Shown piece after piece: positions 1-9,373 of a DNA stretch of 64,000 nt. The first letter of the stretch is position 1, and the number at the start of each line of letters is the position of its first letter. A program made the translations under genes and the position numbers. The notes beneath the pieces are model-generated. The model was not told the DNA's origin and ran no database searches. It saw nothing but the letters and a program-made list of their open reading frames with translations. This stretch comes from JBPRGG01 sp051418075. GTDB lineage: Bacteria; Bacteroidota; Bacteroidia; Cytophagales; Cyclobacteriaceae. The stretch is from positions 1-64,000 of the forward strand of contig JBPRGG010000171.1 in the NCBI GenBank assembly GCA_051418075.1, written 5' to 3'.

Positions 1-177
1 CATTTGTACCGGGCCATTGGCAGACTTAAAGAAGTAGACCGGCTGATCATTATGATGCTTTTGGATGAATGTACCTATGATGAAATAGCAAATGTTTTCG
101 GCCTGAGTGAGGTTAATCTAAGGGTAAAGATCCATCGTATCAAAAAACAATTAAAAGAAATTATGCAGCATGAGTGA
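1..177 (+). CDS. ECF-type RNA polymerase sigma factor, C-terminal part (partial)
   Basis: The reading frame is open from base 1 to a TGA at 175-177 and encodes 58 residues, so the 5' part lies outside the window. What remains reads like sigma-70 region 4: a helix with LKEVDRLIIMMLLDE, then a helix-turn-helix-like stretch (YDEIANVFGLSEVNLRVKIHRIKKQLKE). This is the -35-binding part of ECF sigma factors. The stop overlaps the next gene's ATG by 8 bases, so the two are translationally coupled, as ECF sigma genes often are with a membrane partner. Only region 4 is visible, so the subfamily cannot be named. Confidence 0.8.
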   Translation, partial: HLYRAIGRLKEVDRLIIMMLLDECTYDEIANVFGLSEVNLRVKIHRIKKQLKEIMQHE

Positions 178-772
178 TATATTAGATGAATTTAAAAACA
201 CCTGGGATGCTGCCAAAAAGGATGTCACGGTAAATACCGATCAATCCTCAAAATTGATCAGTTTATCCAGGCAGAGGATGAGAAAGATCCGGCTGATTTT
301 TGTAGCCAATATTTCCATTTTGGTTTTTACCCTGATCATAATTTCAGCCTATTTTTACTATGTGGCCCATTTCAGGGAAATCCTCAGTCTGACTGGTATG
401 GTTTTAATGACCGGAGGTTTATCTGTTCGCATCCTGATTGAATTTTATAGCATGTATATGGCCGGTAAAATTGATATTTCTGGTCCTACAGCCCGGGTAA
501 ACAGTGAATACCTTAACTTTTACCATTACAGAAAAACAATCCATGGGCCGGTGACCATTGCCATATTGATAGGCTATTCGGTGGGCTTTTATTTTCTCAT
601 CCCTGAATTTGGGAACTATTTTAATCAATCTGAGTTGATGCTTTTGGCATTTTCTTACCTGGTGGCGGCAGCTATTTTCGGATTTTTCATACGACAAGGC
701 ATCAGGGACGAGATGAAGCATTTGAAAAGTTTGCTTCAACTGGATAAACAATTATATTTAACCGAGGATTAA
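170..772 (+). CDS. four-helix membrane protein coupled to an ECF sigma factor (possible anti-sigma partner)
   Basis: The product is 200 aa. A charged N-terminal stretch of about 40 residues, presumably cytoplasmic, is followed by four hydrophobic segments at about 42-64, 72-92, 124-146 and 156-176 and a charged C-terminal tail. The start codon lies inside the end of the sigma factor gene, so the two proteins are probably made together. The position and topology fit a membrane partner that controls the sigma factor, but there is no FecR, zinc-finger or RskA-like motif that I recognise. The anti-sigma role is inferred from context only. Confidence 0.65.
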   Translation: MSDILDEFKNTWDAAKKDVTVNTDQSSKLISLSRQRMRKIRLIFVANISILVFTLIIISAYFYYVAHFREILSLTGMVLMTGGLSVRILIEFYSMYMAGKIDISGPTARVNSEYLNFYHYRKTIHGPVTIAILIGYSVGFYFLIPEFGNYFNQSELMLLAFSYLVAAAIFGFFIRQGIRDEMKHLKSLLQLDKQLYLTED

Positions 773-937
773 TTCGAATATTTAGATTTACTTATGCAAA
801 TATTTGCACTATAACCATGAATGGCTTGATGGCCACAGTCAGAGCCCCTATACAGCAAGCCAAAGCAAGTGTCGGATTTTTCCTGAGCTAAAACATATAA
901 ATTCACTATTGTCGCCTAAATCAGAAAAATATATAAT

Positions 938-1378
938 ATGATAACTTCAAGACCTGTTCATCCGGATTTTCTGAGTTTAATGGGCTATAAAGACCAGGAA
1001 TTGGTAGAATTATTCCTGGATCTGAGAGCATATGTTTTGCACCTGTTTCCAGCCAGTAATGAATTACTTTATCATACCCGGATCTTGTCAGCGGCCTATT
1101 CTGTTTCGGAAAAGCTTACTGATGCCTTTTGTCACATTCCTGTTTACAATCAACACCTGAATCTGGGTTTTAATCTGGGAGCCAAATTGCCGGACCCTGA
1201 ACATTTATTGCAAGGGACTGGAAAATTGATCCGGCATATTAAAATCAAACAGCCTGGAGATTACAATAATCCCAAAGTGAGAGCATTATTGGAAGCAGCC
1301 TACGAATTAGCACTAAATCAATTGGATAACCCTCCAGAGTCTACTGGTAAAACCATATTAAAGCTAAAGAAGAGTTAA
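938..1378 (+). CDS. DUF1801-type (YdhG-like) small protein
   Basis: The product is 146 aa with no signal peptide or membrane segment. The central part (residues about 30-110) has the features of the DUF1801 family: an early helix with a conserved LYHT-type segment, then 'LNLGFNLGAKLPDPEHLLQG' and 'KLIRHIKI' near the end, which is usual for this fold. Members are small soluble proteins of unknown biochemical role, structurally related to the frataxin-like YdhG group. The gene is alone on the plus strand and converges with the lactonase-like gene 30 bp away. Confidence 0.7.
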   Translation: MITSRPVHPDFLSLMGYKDQELVELFLDLRAYVLHLFPASNELLYHTRILSAAYSVSEKLTDAFCHIPVYNQHLNLGFNLGAKLPDPEHLLQGTGKLIRHIKIKQPGDYNNPKVRALLEAAYELALNQLDNPPESTGKTILKLKKS

Positions 1379-1407
1379 TGTCCATTAGTTCAGGGGATCC
1401 CCTCCAA

Positions 1408-2535
1408 TTAGTAAAACTTCAGGCATACCGGGTCACCTACTGTAATCTGGTTCTGATTATAAGTTAACAGGCCTGTTTCGGGATTTACTTTGAACACCAC
1501 AATGTTATTGGACCTTTGATTGGCTACAATCAGAAACTGACCATCCGGGGAAAGAGCGAAATTGCGGGGCCAGTCTCCCCTCACAGGTTCTGTTTTCTTT
1601 AACTGGAGGGTTCCATCCTCCCCTACCATAAATATGGCAATGCTATTATGACCTCTGTTGGAACCATATAAGTATTTTCCATCCTGGCTGATATGGATAT
1701 CGGCACAGGAGTTTTCTTCTTTATAATCTGCCGGAAGAGTGCTGGCTTGGTCAATCATCGTAAATTTTCCGGTTTCTCTGTCCACACGGGCAGAAACGAT
1801 GGTACTGGATAATTCATTGATGATAAAAACCAGGTCTTTTTCCGGATGAAAAGCTAGGTGCCGGGGGCCGGAGCCTCCTTCCAGTTTCAGGGCAGTAAAC
1901 CCCTCTCCTTCCTCATTAGCCGGGTAAGCCATGACCTGGTCAATACCCAGATCTACCGTATAAATCAGGTTATACTGGGGAACGAATTTGGAAAAATGAG
2001 CATGTGGTCCTTCCTGCCGGCTTTGGTTGGGACCTTTTCCTTTATGCTGATGAACCGCAGTAGTATCAGTGGGCTGGCCATTTTCCAGGTTATAAAAAGC
2101 CACGGTTCCGCTGCCATAGTTGGCCAGGGCCAGTTTATCACCACTTGGATTGATATCCACATAGCAGGGATAAGATCCGTAAGAAGATTGTTGATCTATC
2201 ATTTCCAGCGATTGATTATCTGGGTTCCATTGAAAAGCAGATACCATTCCAGAATCTTTTTCATTCACTGCGTATATCATTTGCTGATCCCGGTTGATAG
2301 CCAGAAATGAAGGATTGGATGTGGAAGCAGCCAGAATTGGCTGTGAAAGGATACCTTGCTCGGGATGAAATCGGGTAAAATAGACCCCTTCACTCTGGTT
2401 ACCGGTATAGGTACCAATAAAAATCAATTGTGATTTATCCTGCTGATCCATAGTAGTGGTGTTTTGTTCTTTTTTAGTGGTATTACAACTTACTACAAGT
2501 AACAGGGCCCATAGGCGGATGTTATAAAAGCTCAT
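1408..2535 (-). CDS. lactonase-family seven-bladed beta-propeller lipoprotein
   Basis: The product is 375 aa. Its N-terminus is a lipoprotein signal (hydrophobic stretch ending in the lipobox LVVSC, residues 13-17), so it is exported and lipidated. The rest resembles the Lactonase/YbhE-like 6-phosphogluconolactonase Pfam family: 'IFIGTYTG' near the start, 'GPRHLAFHPEKDLVFIINEL' in the middle, 'SCADIHISQDGKYLYGSNR', and 'GDWPRNFALSPDGQFLIVANQ' near the end. Cytosolic YbhE hydrolyses 6-phosphogluconolactone. A lipoprotein version is unlikely to see that substrate and may act on another sugar lactone or simply bind sugars. Family confidence is high; the substrate is unknown. Confidence 0.85.
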   Translation of the reverse strand: MSFYNIRLWALLLVVSCNTTKKEQNTTTMDQQDKSQLIFIGTYTGNQSEGVYFTRFHPEQGILSQPILAASTSNPSFLAINRDQQMIYAVNEKDSGMVSAFQWNPDNQSLEMIDQQSSYGSYPCYVDINPSGDKLALANYGSGTVAFYNLENGQPTDTTAVHQHKGKGPNQSRQEGPHAHFSKFVPQYNLIYTVDLGIDQVMAYPANEEGEGFTALKLEGGSGPRHLAFHPEKDLVFIINELSSTIVSARVDRETGKFTMIDQASTLPADYKEENSCADIHISQDGKYLYGSNRGHNSIAIFMVGEDGTLQLKKTEPVRGDWPRNFALSPDGQFLIVANQRSNNIVVFKVNPETGLLTYNQNQITVGDPVCLKFY

Positions 2536-2654
2536 ATCAATTTATCAGGTAAATTATTTAAAATTAATAAAAGAAATAAATATAGGTGTCTGGCATTCAA
2601 TAGCAAACTATTCTGAACTGTAAAAATACCTGATGAAGAACTTTTTTTCGTCCT

Positions 2655-2839
2655 CAGCGTCTCTTGATAGAGGACTCTGAGGATGATCCAGTCCGGATGA
2701 ATTTGCCCCGAGAGATATGTTTACAATCTTCCGAGTGCCTTGCAGGAGACTCTGAGGGGAAGGTAAAGAGAAGTTGTTATTGTATGATTTTATTTATTTT
2801 CTATTAGCGTCTCTCCAAGGGGACTCTGATGATGATCCA
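2655..2839. repeat. imperfect 35-bp direct repeats between katG and the lactonase gene
   Basis: Two near-identical units lie at 2656-2690 and 2806-2839. Each starts AGCGTCTCT and ends GGACTCTGA, one base, then GATGATCCA, with 5-7 variable bases in the middle. A third, partial unit (GGAGACTCTGAGG) lies at about 2745-2757. Each full unit is a weak hairpin because GTCTC and GGACTC pair imperfectly. This could be a small dispersed repeat or a remnant of one; I see no other copy in the window. Confidence 0.5.
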
Positions 2840-2869
2840 TGGAGCTTTTCACAAAGATTGGAGGGGATT

Positions 2870-2913
2870 AAAAAAAATACTTCTGACCCTTATTCAAGAT
2901 CAGAAGTATTTTA
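2870..2913 (-). terminator. rho-independent terminator of katG
   Basis: Read on the minus strand, a 13-bp stem AAAATACTTCTGA / TCAGAAGTATTTT closes a loop of about 13 nt and is followed by a T run. It begins about 26 bp after the katG stop codon. Confidence 0.8.
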
Positions 2914-2938
2914 ATCAGGCTAAAATAAATTCAGTCTA

Positions 2939-5188
2939 CTATTGTAAATCAAAACGATCCAGATTCATCACTTTATCCCAAGCTTTTACGAAGTCCTTCA
3001 CAAAACGTTCGCGGGAATCCTCGCAGGCATACACTTCTGCTATTGCCCTCAATTCTGAATTGGAACCCAGTATTAAATCTACTCTGGTAGCACTCCATTT
3101 GGGTTCACCAGTGGTACGATCCCGCCCTTCAAAGAATTGCTGGGCATCTGAAGTGCTCTTCCAGGTGGTTTGCATATCCAGCAGGTTGACAAAAAAGTCA
3201 TTGGTCAGCGTCTCAGGGCTTCTGGTAAATACACCATGCCGTGATTTATCAAAGTTGGTATTGAGCACCCGCATACCACCTAAAAGCACGGTCAGTTCTG
3301 GCGCGGTTAAGCTCATCAGTTGAGCCCTGTCAATCAGCATTTCTTCCGGGGAGGCTGATATCTGGTGATCTTGTCTGACATAATTGCGGAAGCCATCCGC
3401 CATAGGTTCCAGGATGGAAAAGCCTTCCACATCTGTTTGTTCCTGGCTGGCATCATTGCGTCCGGGAGTAAAAGGCACCTGAATGTCAAATCCGGCATCT
3501 TTGGCGGCTTTTTCCACCCCTACACATCCACCCAAAACGATCAGATCGGCCATGGAAACCTTTTTACCGGATCGGGCTGTATTGAAATCCTGCTGAATGC
3601 CTTCCAAACTCTGTAATACTTTGCTAAGATCGGCCGGATTGTTCACTTCCCAGTTTTTTTGTGGAGCCAGCCGGATCCGGGCTCCATTGGCCCCTCCCCT
3701 TTTATCGGAATCACGATAGGTAGAAGCGGAAGCCCAGGCGGTAGAAACCAGTTGAGATACGGACAATCCTGACTCTAAAATTTTGTTTTTCAGTGTTGTA
3801 ATATCCTGATCATTGATTAATTCATAATCCACTGCCGGAATGGGATCCTGCCATAATAATTCTTCCTGAGGCACCTCAGGTCCCAGATATCGGGAAATTG
3901 GCCCCATGTCACGATGGGTTAATTTATACCAGGCCCGGGCAAAGGCATCGGCAAATTCTTCCGGATTTTCATAAAATCGTCGAGAAATTTTTTCGTAAGC
4001 CGGATCCACCTTTAAAGAAATATCAGTAGTCAGCATGAAAGGTGCATGTCGTTTAGCCGGATCATGGGCATCAGGGATCAAACCTTCTCCCGCCCCATCT
4101 TTAGGTTTCCACTGATGAGCTCCGGCCGGACTTTTAGTCAATTCCCAATCATAGCTAAACAGGTTTTCAAAGAAATTATTACTCCATTGAGTAGGTGTTT
4201 TGGTCCATGCCCCTTCCAGTCCACTAGTGATGGTATGATTGGAATGGCCACTGCCATAGGTGTTTTTCCAACCCAGCCCTTGCTCTTCTATGCTGGCTCC
4301 GGCTGGTTCAGCCCCTACATATTCACCGGGATCTGCTGCCCCATGTGTTTTTCCAAAAGTATGTCCTCCCGCAATCAATGCTACAGTTTCTTCATCATTC
4401 ATGGCCATCCGGCCAAAGGTCTCCCGGATGTGATGCGCGGCTTCAACCGGATCAGGGTTTCCGTTGGGGCCTTCCGGATTCACGTAAATCAATCCCATAT
4501 GTGAAGCAGCCAGGGGGTTTTCCAGCACACCCTCGGCATGACGTTCCTGGTTGCCCAGCCATTCTCCTTCAGCACCCCAGTAAATATCTTCTTCCGGCTC
4601 CCATACATCTTCCCGGCCACCAGCAAAACCAAATGTTTTAAAACCCATCGATTCCAAGGCACAGTTACCGGCCAGGATCATCAGGTCAGCCCAGGAAATT
4701 TTCTTTCCATACTTTTTCTTGATCGGCCAAAGCAATAACCTGGCCTTATCAAGGTTGGCATTATCCGGCCAGCTATTCAGGGGGGCAAACCGTTGGCTTC
4801 CGGAACCAGCCCCTCCCCGACCATCAGCAATTCGATAAGTACCAGCACTGTGCCAGGCCATTCGGATAAAGAAAGGACCATAATGACCATAATCTGCCGG
4901 CCACCAGGCCTGCGAATCTGTCATCAGCTTGTAAAGGTCCTCCTTTACTGCTTTAAGATCCAGGCTTTTAAATTCTCCGGCATAGTTAAAATCCTCTCCC
5001 ATAGGATTAGATTTGGCCGAATGCTGATGTAAAATCTTCAGGTTGAGTGAATTAGGCCACCAGTCGCGATTGGTTCTACCAGTTCCTGCGGTAGATTTTA
5101 CCGCTCCATGCATAAAAGGGCATCTGCTAGATTCATTGGTATCCCATACCGGACGATCTGTAGCTACATTCCTGTTTTTGTCTTCCAT
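2939..5188 (-). CDS. katG: bifunctional catalase-peroxidase KatG
   Basis: The product is 749 aa, full length for bacterial KatG, with two tandem peroxidase-like domains of which only the N-terminal one binds heme. Visible active-site residues are the distal triad R109, W112 and H113 (motif MAWHSAGTYR), the proximal heme ligand H276 (GGHTFGKTHG), and the W112-Y235-M261 residues that form the covalent adduct needed for catalase activity. It removes hydrogen peroxide by dismutation or by peroxidation of small donors. It is a single-gene unit with its own terminator. No OxyR or Fur gene lies next to it. There is no signal peptide, so it is cytoplasmic. Confidence 0.98.
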   Translation of the reverse strand: MEDKNRNVATDRPVWDTNESSRCPFMHGAVKSTAGTGRTNRDWWPNSLNLKILHQHSAKSNPMGEDFNYAGEFKSLDLKAVKEDLYKLMTDSQAWWPADYGHYGPFFIRMAWHSAGTYRIADGRGGAGSGSQRFAPLNSWPDNANLDKARLLLWPIKKKYGKKISWADLMILAGNCALESMGFKTFGFAGGREDVWEPEEDIYWGAEGEWLGNQERHAEGVLENPLAASHMGLIYVNPEGPNGNPDPVEAAHHIRETFGRMAMNDEETVALIAGGHTFGKTHGAADPGEYVGAEPAGASIEEQGLGWKNTYGSGHSNHTITSGLEGAWTKTPTQWSNNFFENLFSYDWELTKSPAGAHQWKPKDGAGEGLIPDAHDPAKRHAPFMLTTDISLKVDPAYEKISRRFYENPEEFADAFARAWYKLTHRDMGPISRYLGPEVPQEELLWQDPIPAVDYELINDQDITTLKNKILESGLSVSQLVSTAWASASTYRDSDKRGGANGARIRLAPQKNWEVNNPADLSKVLQSLEGIQQDFNTARSGKKVSMADLIVLGGCVGVEKAAKDAGFDIQVPFTPGRNDASQEQTDVEGFSILEPMADGFRNYVRQDHQISASPEEMLIDRAQLMSLTAPELTVLLGGMRVLNTNFDKSRHGVFTRSPETLTNDFFVNLLDMQTTWKSTSDAQQFFEGRDRTTGEPKWSATRVDLILGSNSELRAIAEVYACEDSRERFVKDFVKAWDKVMNLDRFDLQ

Positions 5189-5437
5189 TGAATAAATAGA
5201 TTTAATTTAAGGATTTCTAAAAAAATAAGATGTAATTTTTGTATAAATTTACGCCTTTGAAAATCATAAGCCTAATTATTTCAATTCAAAATATCTATAT
5301 AGTTATAGATAATATCTATTGAATTTCAAATAGATTTAATTATATACTATGGATGGATGAAAAATCGATTATTATTTACATGTAAAATATGCCTTGTGAC
5401 ATGCCATATTAACTCAAGAATAGTCTCAGTCATTATT

Positions 5438-6334
5438 TCACCAATTTTTTAGTTTATCAGCCATATCCTGGCCCAGGGTATTTTGCAGTAACTGATGTAA
5501 TTGTTGGTCATTGAGGTGGTTGGGTGAATTTTTCAAAGCTTGCCACAATTGCCGCAGCAAATTTAAACCTCCCCGGTCATAGATTTCTCTGGCCATCAGA
5601 TTTAATTTACTTTGATACCAGCCATAGTTTTGGGGTTCTCTTGAGGCTATCAGATCATAATGATTTTCAAAATCCTCTAATGAAACATATTTATAATCAT
5701 CACTGCCGGCATTCACGACCATTTCCGAAAATACCATAACAGCCGGAATTGAGGCATGCTCCTGTTCAGCCAGGTAAGTATACATGACTAAATTGGCAAA
5801 TAATTCCTGTAACCATTTTCTTTGCATATTTACCTGTGCCTGCAGATGATAAGCATGAGCCAGTTCATGCAGGGCAACAAAGTCAAAAAATCTTTTCAGG
5901 CTGATTTTTCCTGTAGTATCAAGATAGGTGTTCCGGATCAACTCAGCCTGATTATCAGGTAGCTGGTCCTGAGCAGGCAAAAACCCTGACCAGAAATCAT
6001 TTTCACTGGCTGCAACGATCAAAGATCCGTTCTGATAGTGAGGCATGCCATAAACCGGCATCCTGGTATGTCTGGACCAATCGGTGGAATTGAGAATCAG
6101 CAAATCGACAGCTGGATCATACTGAAAAACGGGATTGAATAATTCAAGGGCCTGATTTGTTCTCTGTCCAATTTTTTCAGCTCTTTCCTGATAATTGTTG
6201 CTGTAGAATACTTTCAGGTGATTCAAATTGAGCTGATTTAAATCATCTTCAGTTCCAAAGGAAAACTTATAAACTATGGCGGCTAATATGAGTAGCAAGA
6301 CAGCCGAAAATAAAAAATAGATATACTTTTTCAT
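5438..6334 (-). CDS. membrane-anchored HEXXH putative zinc metallopeptidase
   Basis: The product is 298 aa with an N-terminal hydrophobic helix (about residues 4-24) lacking a cysteine lipobox, so it is probably a signal anchor exposing the rest to the periplasm. Residues 156-160 are HELAH, the zinc-binding HEXXH motif, and E177 in 'LQELFAN' is placed as a possible third ligand, as in gluzincins. I do not recognise a named family. The surrounding region is helical and lacks an obvious propeptide. It is a single gene in a region with no functional neighbours, so the substrate is unknown. Confidence 0.6.
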   Translation of the reverse strand: MKKYIYFLFSAVLLLILAAIVYKFSFGTEDDLNQLNLNHLKVFYSNNYQERAEKIGQRTNQALELFNPVFQYDPAVDLLILNSTDWSRHTRMPVYGMPHYQNGSLIVAASENDFWSGFLPAQDQLPDNQAELIRNTYLDTTGKISLKRFFDFVALHELAHAYHLQAQVNMQRKWLQELFANLVMYTYLAEQEHASIPAVMVFSEMVVNAGSDDYKYVSLEDFENHYDLIASREPQNYGWYQSKLNLMAREIYDRGGLNLLRQLWQALKNSPNHLNDQQLHQLLQNTLGQDMADKLKNW

Positions 6335-6649
6335 ATTGTCAACTTCTTCTGGATCCAGACTTAAATATAGGTCAAATTTTTATCTTTTCAATTAGCGAAT
6401 AGGTGGTGTTATGACACCTGATATTTGGAAAATCCAGTCATTGCATTCAGATTATAGTCCGGAAGAGATTTATATACATGCGTTGGTACTGGCTTTATAT
6501 TTTGGATCTAAACCGATCTGAACGACCCAGTTAATATTTCACAATAAGGTTCGCACTGGCTTGATAGATTTTTGCTATTTTATTGTTTGGATACATTTCC
6601 GGATCAGCCACATTTGAACACCTTTTTAGGTCCGAACAGAATGAGTTCC

Positions 6650-8083
6650 TTATTTCACCCAGGTTCCGTGAAATCCCATAGGAATATTATGAGGTAATTG
6701 ACCTTCATACAAAATATCCAGGTTTTCAGCTTCAGCAATAACCAACCTGGTGGTATTACTTTTTGCTTCATAATGTGTGAAAAGCAACCAGCCTTCATCC
6801 TCTTTTTTGACTCCAGGTTTGGCTACAAAAACCGGTTCTCCGGTAATAGAGTCAGGAAAATCAATGGATTGAAAGGATCCCGTTTTTACATTTAATTTCA
6901 CAATTTCCTGCAGCAGTTTATGCGGTTTTGATTTAGTAGCCGCAATGCCATAGGCATATTTGTAATCCTTTCCTCTTAAATCTCCATGTACTGCCGGTAA
7001 TTCCATACCAATATCAGCCAATGGTACCTGTTTGACCATTTTGGTTTGGAGATTTAGCCAATAACGAACCGGTTGAGCCTGTAAAATGGCCTGGTCGTCT
7101 CCTTTAAGTACATTCTGATTGTTGCCAGCGTCGGGAAAATGATCCATCTTCAAAGCATCTACCACAATGGTTCCATCTGCTTGTTCAAAAGTGTTAAGAA
7201 AATGAAAAACAAAGCAAAAATCTGTCTCCAGGTATATTTCTTTGCCTTTATCCACTATCAATATTCGGGTAGGTTGATCCAATTGGAAATCCATTGCTTC
7301 TACCGGCGAAAGTGTACCTAACAGGGTTTTCCAGCTGCTGAACGACACCGGAGGCATGAAAAAGATCCTTTTCTGGCTGTTGGTGATCACCATGTCATGG
7401 GTAAATGAAAGCTTTTCCAATTTGATCACCTGTTCAATACTGCATTTCCCTTGCTGATCCACCTGGTACAGGATCAACCGTGGAATACGGCCCTGGGCTG
7501 TGCCAAAATTAAATAAGATCTGGTGATCCGGCAGCAATTTAGGATGGGCTGCGAAAGGAAATTCCGGTTGTATTTTCTGTTCAAGCTTACTAAAATTGTT
7601 TTGCAGCACACCTTCATAATCGTATCTTCCCCGGGTGATCAGGGTTTCCGGATCGATTTCATGAGGAGTCCCACCTTCCCAGAGGGCCAATAATTTACCT
7701 CCCCACCAGATCAGATTAGTGTTGGCTGCATTTTTAAAATGCATACGTCCGATATTTTTGATCCAGCCGCCTGGTCGATTGGTACCAAAACTGCGGTAAA
7801 GCATTTTTCCGGCTTTTGTTTCTTCCACAAATTCTCTGGTTTTTACATAGGCATTGCTGTATTGCACTTCCTGCTGATCAATTTGAAATTTATTGATCAT
7901 ACCATCCCCATCAAAAACATGCTGGTAAGGTGTTCCCATATGTACCTGATTGCCATTTCCGTTCCGAATTAAGGTGCCATTTAAACCAGCCGGTATGTTA
8001 CCGCTAAGTTTGATCAAAGGTTCATGGTAATACTCCTTTTCAGTGGTTTTGGTGGCTTCCAGGTAGGCCTTTAATACATTCAT
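6650..8083 (-). CDS. carotenoid cleavage oxygenase (RPE65/CCD family)
   Basis: The product is 477 aa, the usual length for bacterial carotenoid oxygenases. The four iron-ligating histidines of the seven-bladed propeller are visible: H180 (FAAHPK), H229 (FTHDM), H294 (FHFLN) and H472 (GFHGTW) at the C-terminus. The N-terminal 'GNIPAGLNGTLIRNGNG' and 'HVFDGDGMI' segments are also typical. These enzymes use non-heme Fe(II) and O2 to cleave a carotenoid or stilbene-type double bond. No signal peptide is present. No carotenoid biosynthesis gene lies beside it, although an amine-oxidase-type flavoprotein is 8 kb away. Confidence 0.9.
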   Translation of the reverse strand: MNVLKAYLEATKTTEKEYYHEPLIKLSGNIPAGLNGTLIRNGNGNQVHMGTPYQHVFDGDGMINKFQIDQQEVQYSNAYVKTREFVEETKAGKMLYRSFGTNRPGGWIKNIGRMHFKNAANTNLIWWGGKLLALWEGGTPHEIDPETLITRGRYDYEGVLQNNFSKLEQKIQPEFPFAAHPKLLPDHQILFNFGTAQGRIPRLILYQVDQQGKCSIEQVIKLEKLSFTHDMVITNSQKRIFFMPPVSFSSWKTLLGTLSPVEAMDFQLDQPTRILIVDKGKEIYLETDFCFVFHFLNTFEQADGTIVVDALKMDHFPDAGNNQNVLKGDDQAILQAQPVRYWLNLQTKMVKQVPLADIGMELPAVHGDLRGKDYKYAYGIAATKSKPHKLLQEIVKLNVKTGSFQSIDFPDSITGEPVFVAKPGVKKEDEGWLLFTHYEAKSNTTRLVIAEAENLDILYEGQLPHNIPMGFHGTWVK

Positions 8084-8630
8084 GCATTAACTACATTTTG
8101 TGGGTTTATATTGTTTGGGCCTATTGGGTACAAGAGTCGGGAAAGACATTTAATAACCTAAAGTAGAGCCAGGTCAAGCTTTTCATTTTCATGTTTTTTT
8201 CATAAATTTATTTAGTCAGTAAAAACAATTTTCATTTAATTGAATATAATATTTCAGTTATTATAGGTTCATTATTTTTCCTTGGTAAATTTCATAAATA
8301 AGAGATTGATGCTACCTTATGTGCCTGAACTATACTGAAAATTCAGCAAATTTATTTGGTGAATATGATTATTACCTAAAAGTAATCGCTGGCAAAAAGT
8401 TTAATGAACAGGTTCTTTTTTCAGTTTAAATCAGGAAAATCGAAGGAAAATGGGTGTATTGAGCATCCATGGATCCCATGATTAGCTAAATTGCCGTAAT
8501 TGGGAAGCCTGTTTTATGCATAATAAAAATATTAACCTATGAAGAAAAAAGGCATATCAGACCGCAGATATGTTTTTGATAATTAATAAATAGGATAAGC
8601 ATTTTAAAAAAATCGATCTAACTAATAAAG
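8084..8630. other. 547-bp AT-rich gap without a recognisable gene
   Basis: This gap lies between the start of the carotenoid oxygenase gene and the end of the pseudouridine synthase gene, both on the minus strand. I see only very short open frames, no convincing hairpin terminator and no repeat. The part next to position 8083 probably contains the oxygenase promoter, but I could not pick out a clear TAnnTTTG element. Confidence 0.4.
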
Positions 8631-9227
8631 CTAATAATCCAGCCGATCCACAGCTACAACTTCTCCCGGCTGCAGCTGACCTAAATGTATCCGGCCAATT
8701 CGCATCCGAATTAATCTCAAGGTGGGAAAACCCACCGCTGCGGTCATTTTACGTACTTGGTGAAACTTCCCTTCAGTTAATGTAACAGTAATCCAACTGG
8801 TAGGTCCATGTCGGGCATCTCGTATTTTTACCGGTCGTTCATTAAAATTTGGAACAAGATCTAAAACAGCTGATTTACAAGCCCTTACAGTCTGTTTTTG
8901 CTTATCTACTGTAATTGCTATTCCTTTTTCCAAATGAGCCGCAGCTTCAGGATTGATGACTCCATCCACTTGTACATAATACTCCTTTTCTACCAGTTTA
9001 CTCCTTATTTCTGCGCTTAGTTTTCCATCCGTGGTCAGTAACAACAGTCCTTCTGATTTTACGTCTAGCCGACCTATAGCCATCGTACCGGGAGGAAAAT
9101 CATACAGCTGGCCCAGCAGGCCTTTTTTACGTTTGTGAGGGTACACGAATTGAGAAACAAAGCCATAAGGTTTGTGTAATAGGAAATGTTTATGAGTGGA
9201 AGGTTCCTGACCAACCATACAAATCAA
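8631..9227 (-). CDS. rluE: RsuA/RluE-family rRNA pseudouridine synthase
   Basis: The product is 198 aa, a short member of the RsuA/RluB/E/F family without the N-terminal S4 domain, as in E. coli RluE, which makes pseudouridine 2457 in 23S rRNA. The catalytic aspartate lies in 'GRLDVKSEGLLLLTTDG', and the C-terminal 'EGKFHQVRKMTAAVGFPTLRLIRMRIG' block is characteristic. The start could be the first ATG or the ATG three codons later (MVGQEP). It is a stand-alone gene. The exact target nucleotide is inferred from family membership. Confidence 0.88.
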   Translation of the reverse strand: MICMVGQEPSTHKHFLLHKPYGFVSQFVYPHKRKKGLLGQLYDFPPGTMAIGRLDVKSEGLLLLTTDGKLSAEIRSKLVEKEYYVQVDGVINPEAAAHLEKGIAITVDKQKQTVRACKSAVLDLVPNFNERPVKIRDARHGPTSWITVTLTEGKFHQVRKMTAAVGFPTLRLIRMRIGRIHLGQLQPGEVVAVDRLDY

Positions 9228-9373
9228 TAGTTTTTTTCACTTTATGCCATCTGAAGACAGAAAGCATAAGTTCTTAAATAAGTATAAAACAGATGATGAT
9301 TGTTCCGATTGATGAATGAAGATGGTAAAATGAGACCATCTTCATAATGTCCAGACTTTTATATTCTTGATAA

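Noticed and set aside
2829..4738. Several plus-strand open frames of 66-164 codons opposite katG
   Set aside because: They run antisense to a full-length, intact KatG and have no recognisable protein features; they are codon-composition shadows.
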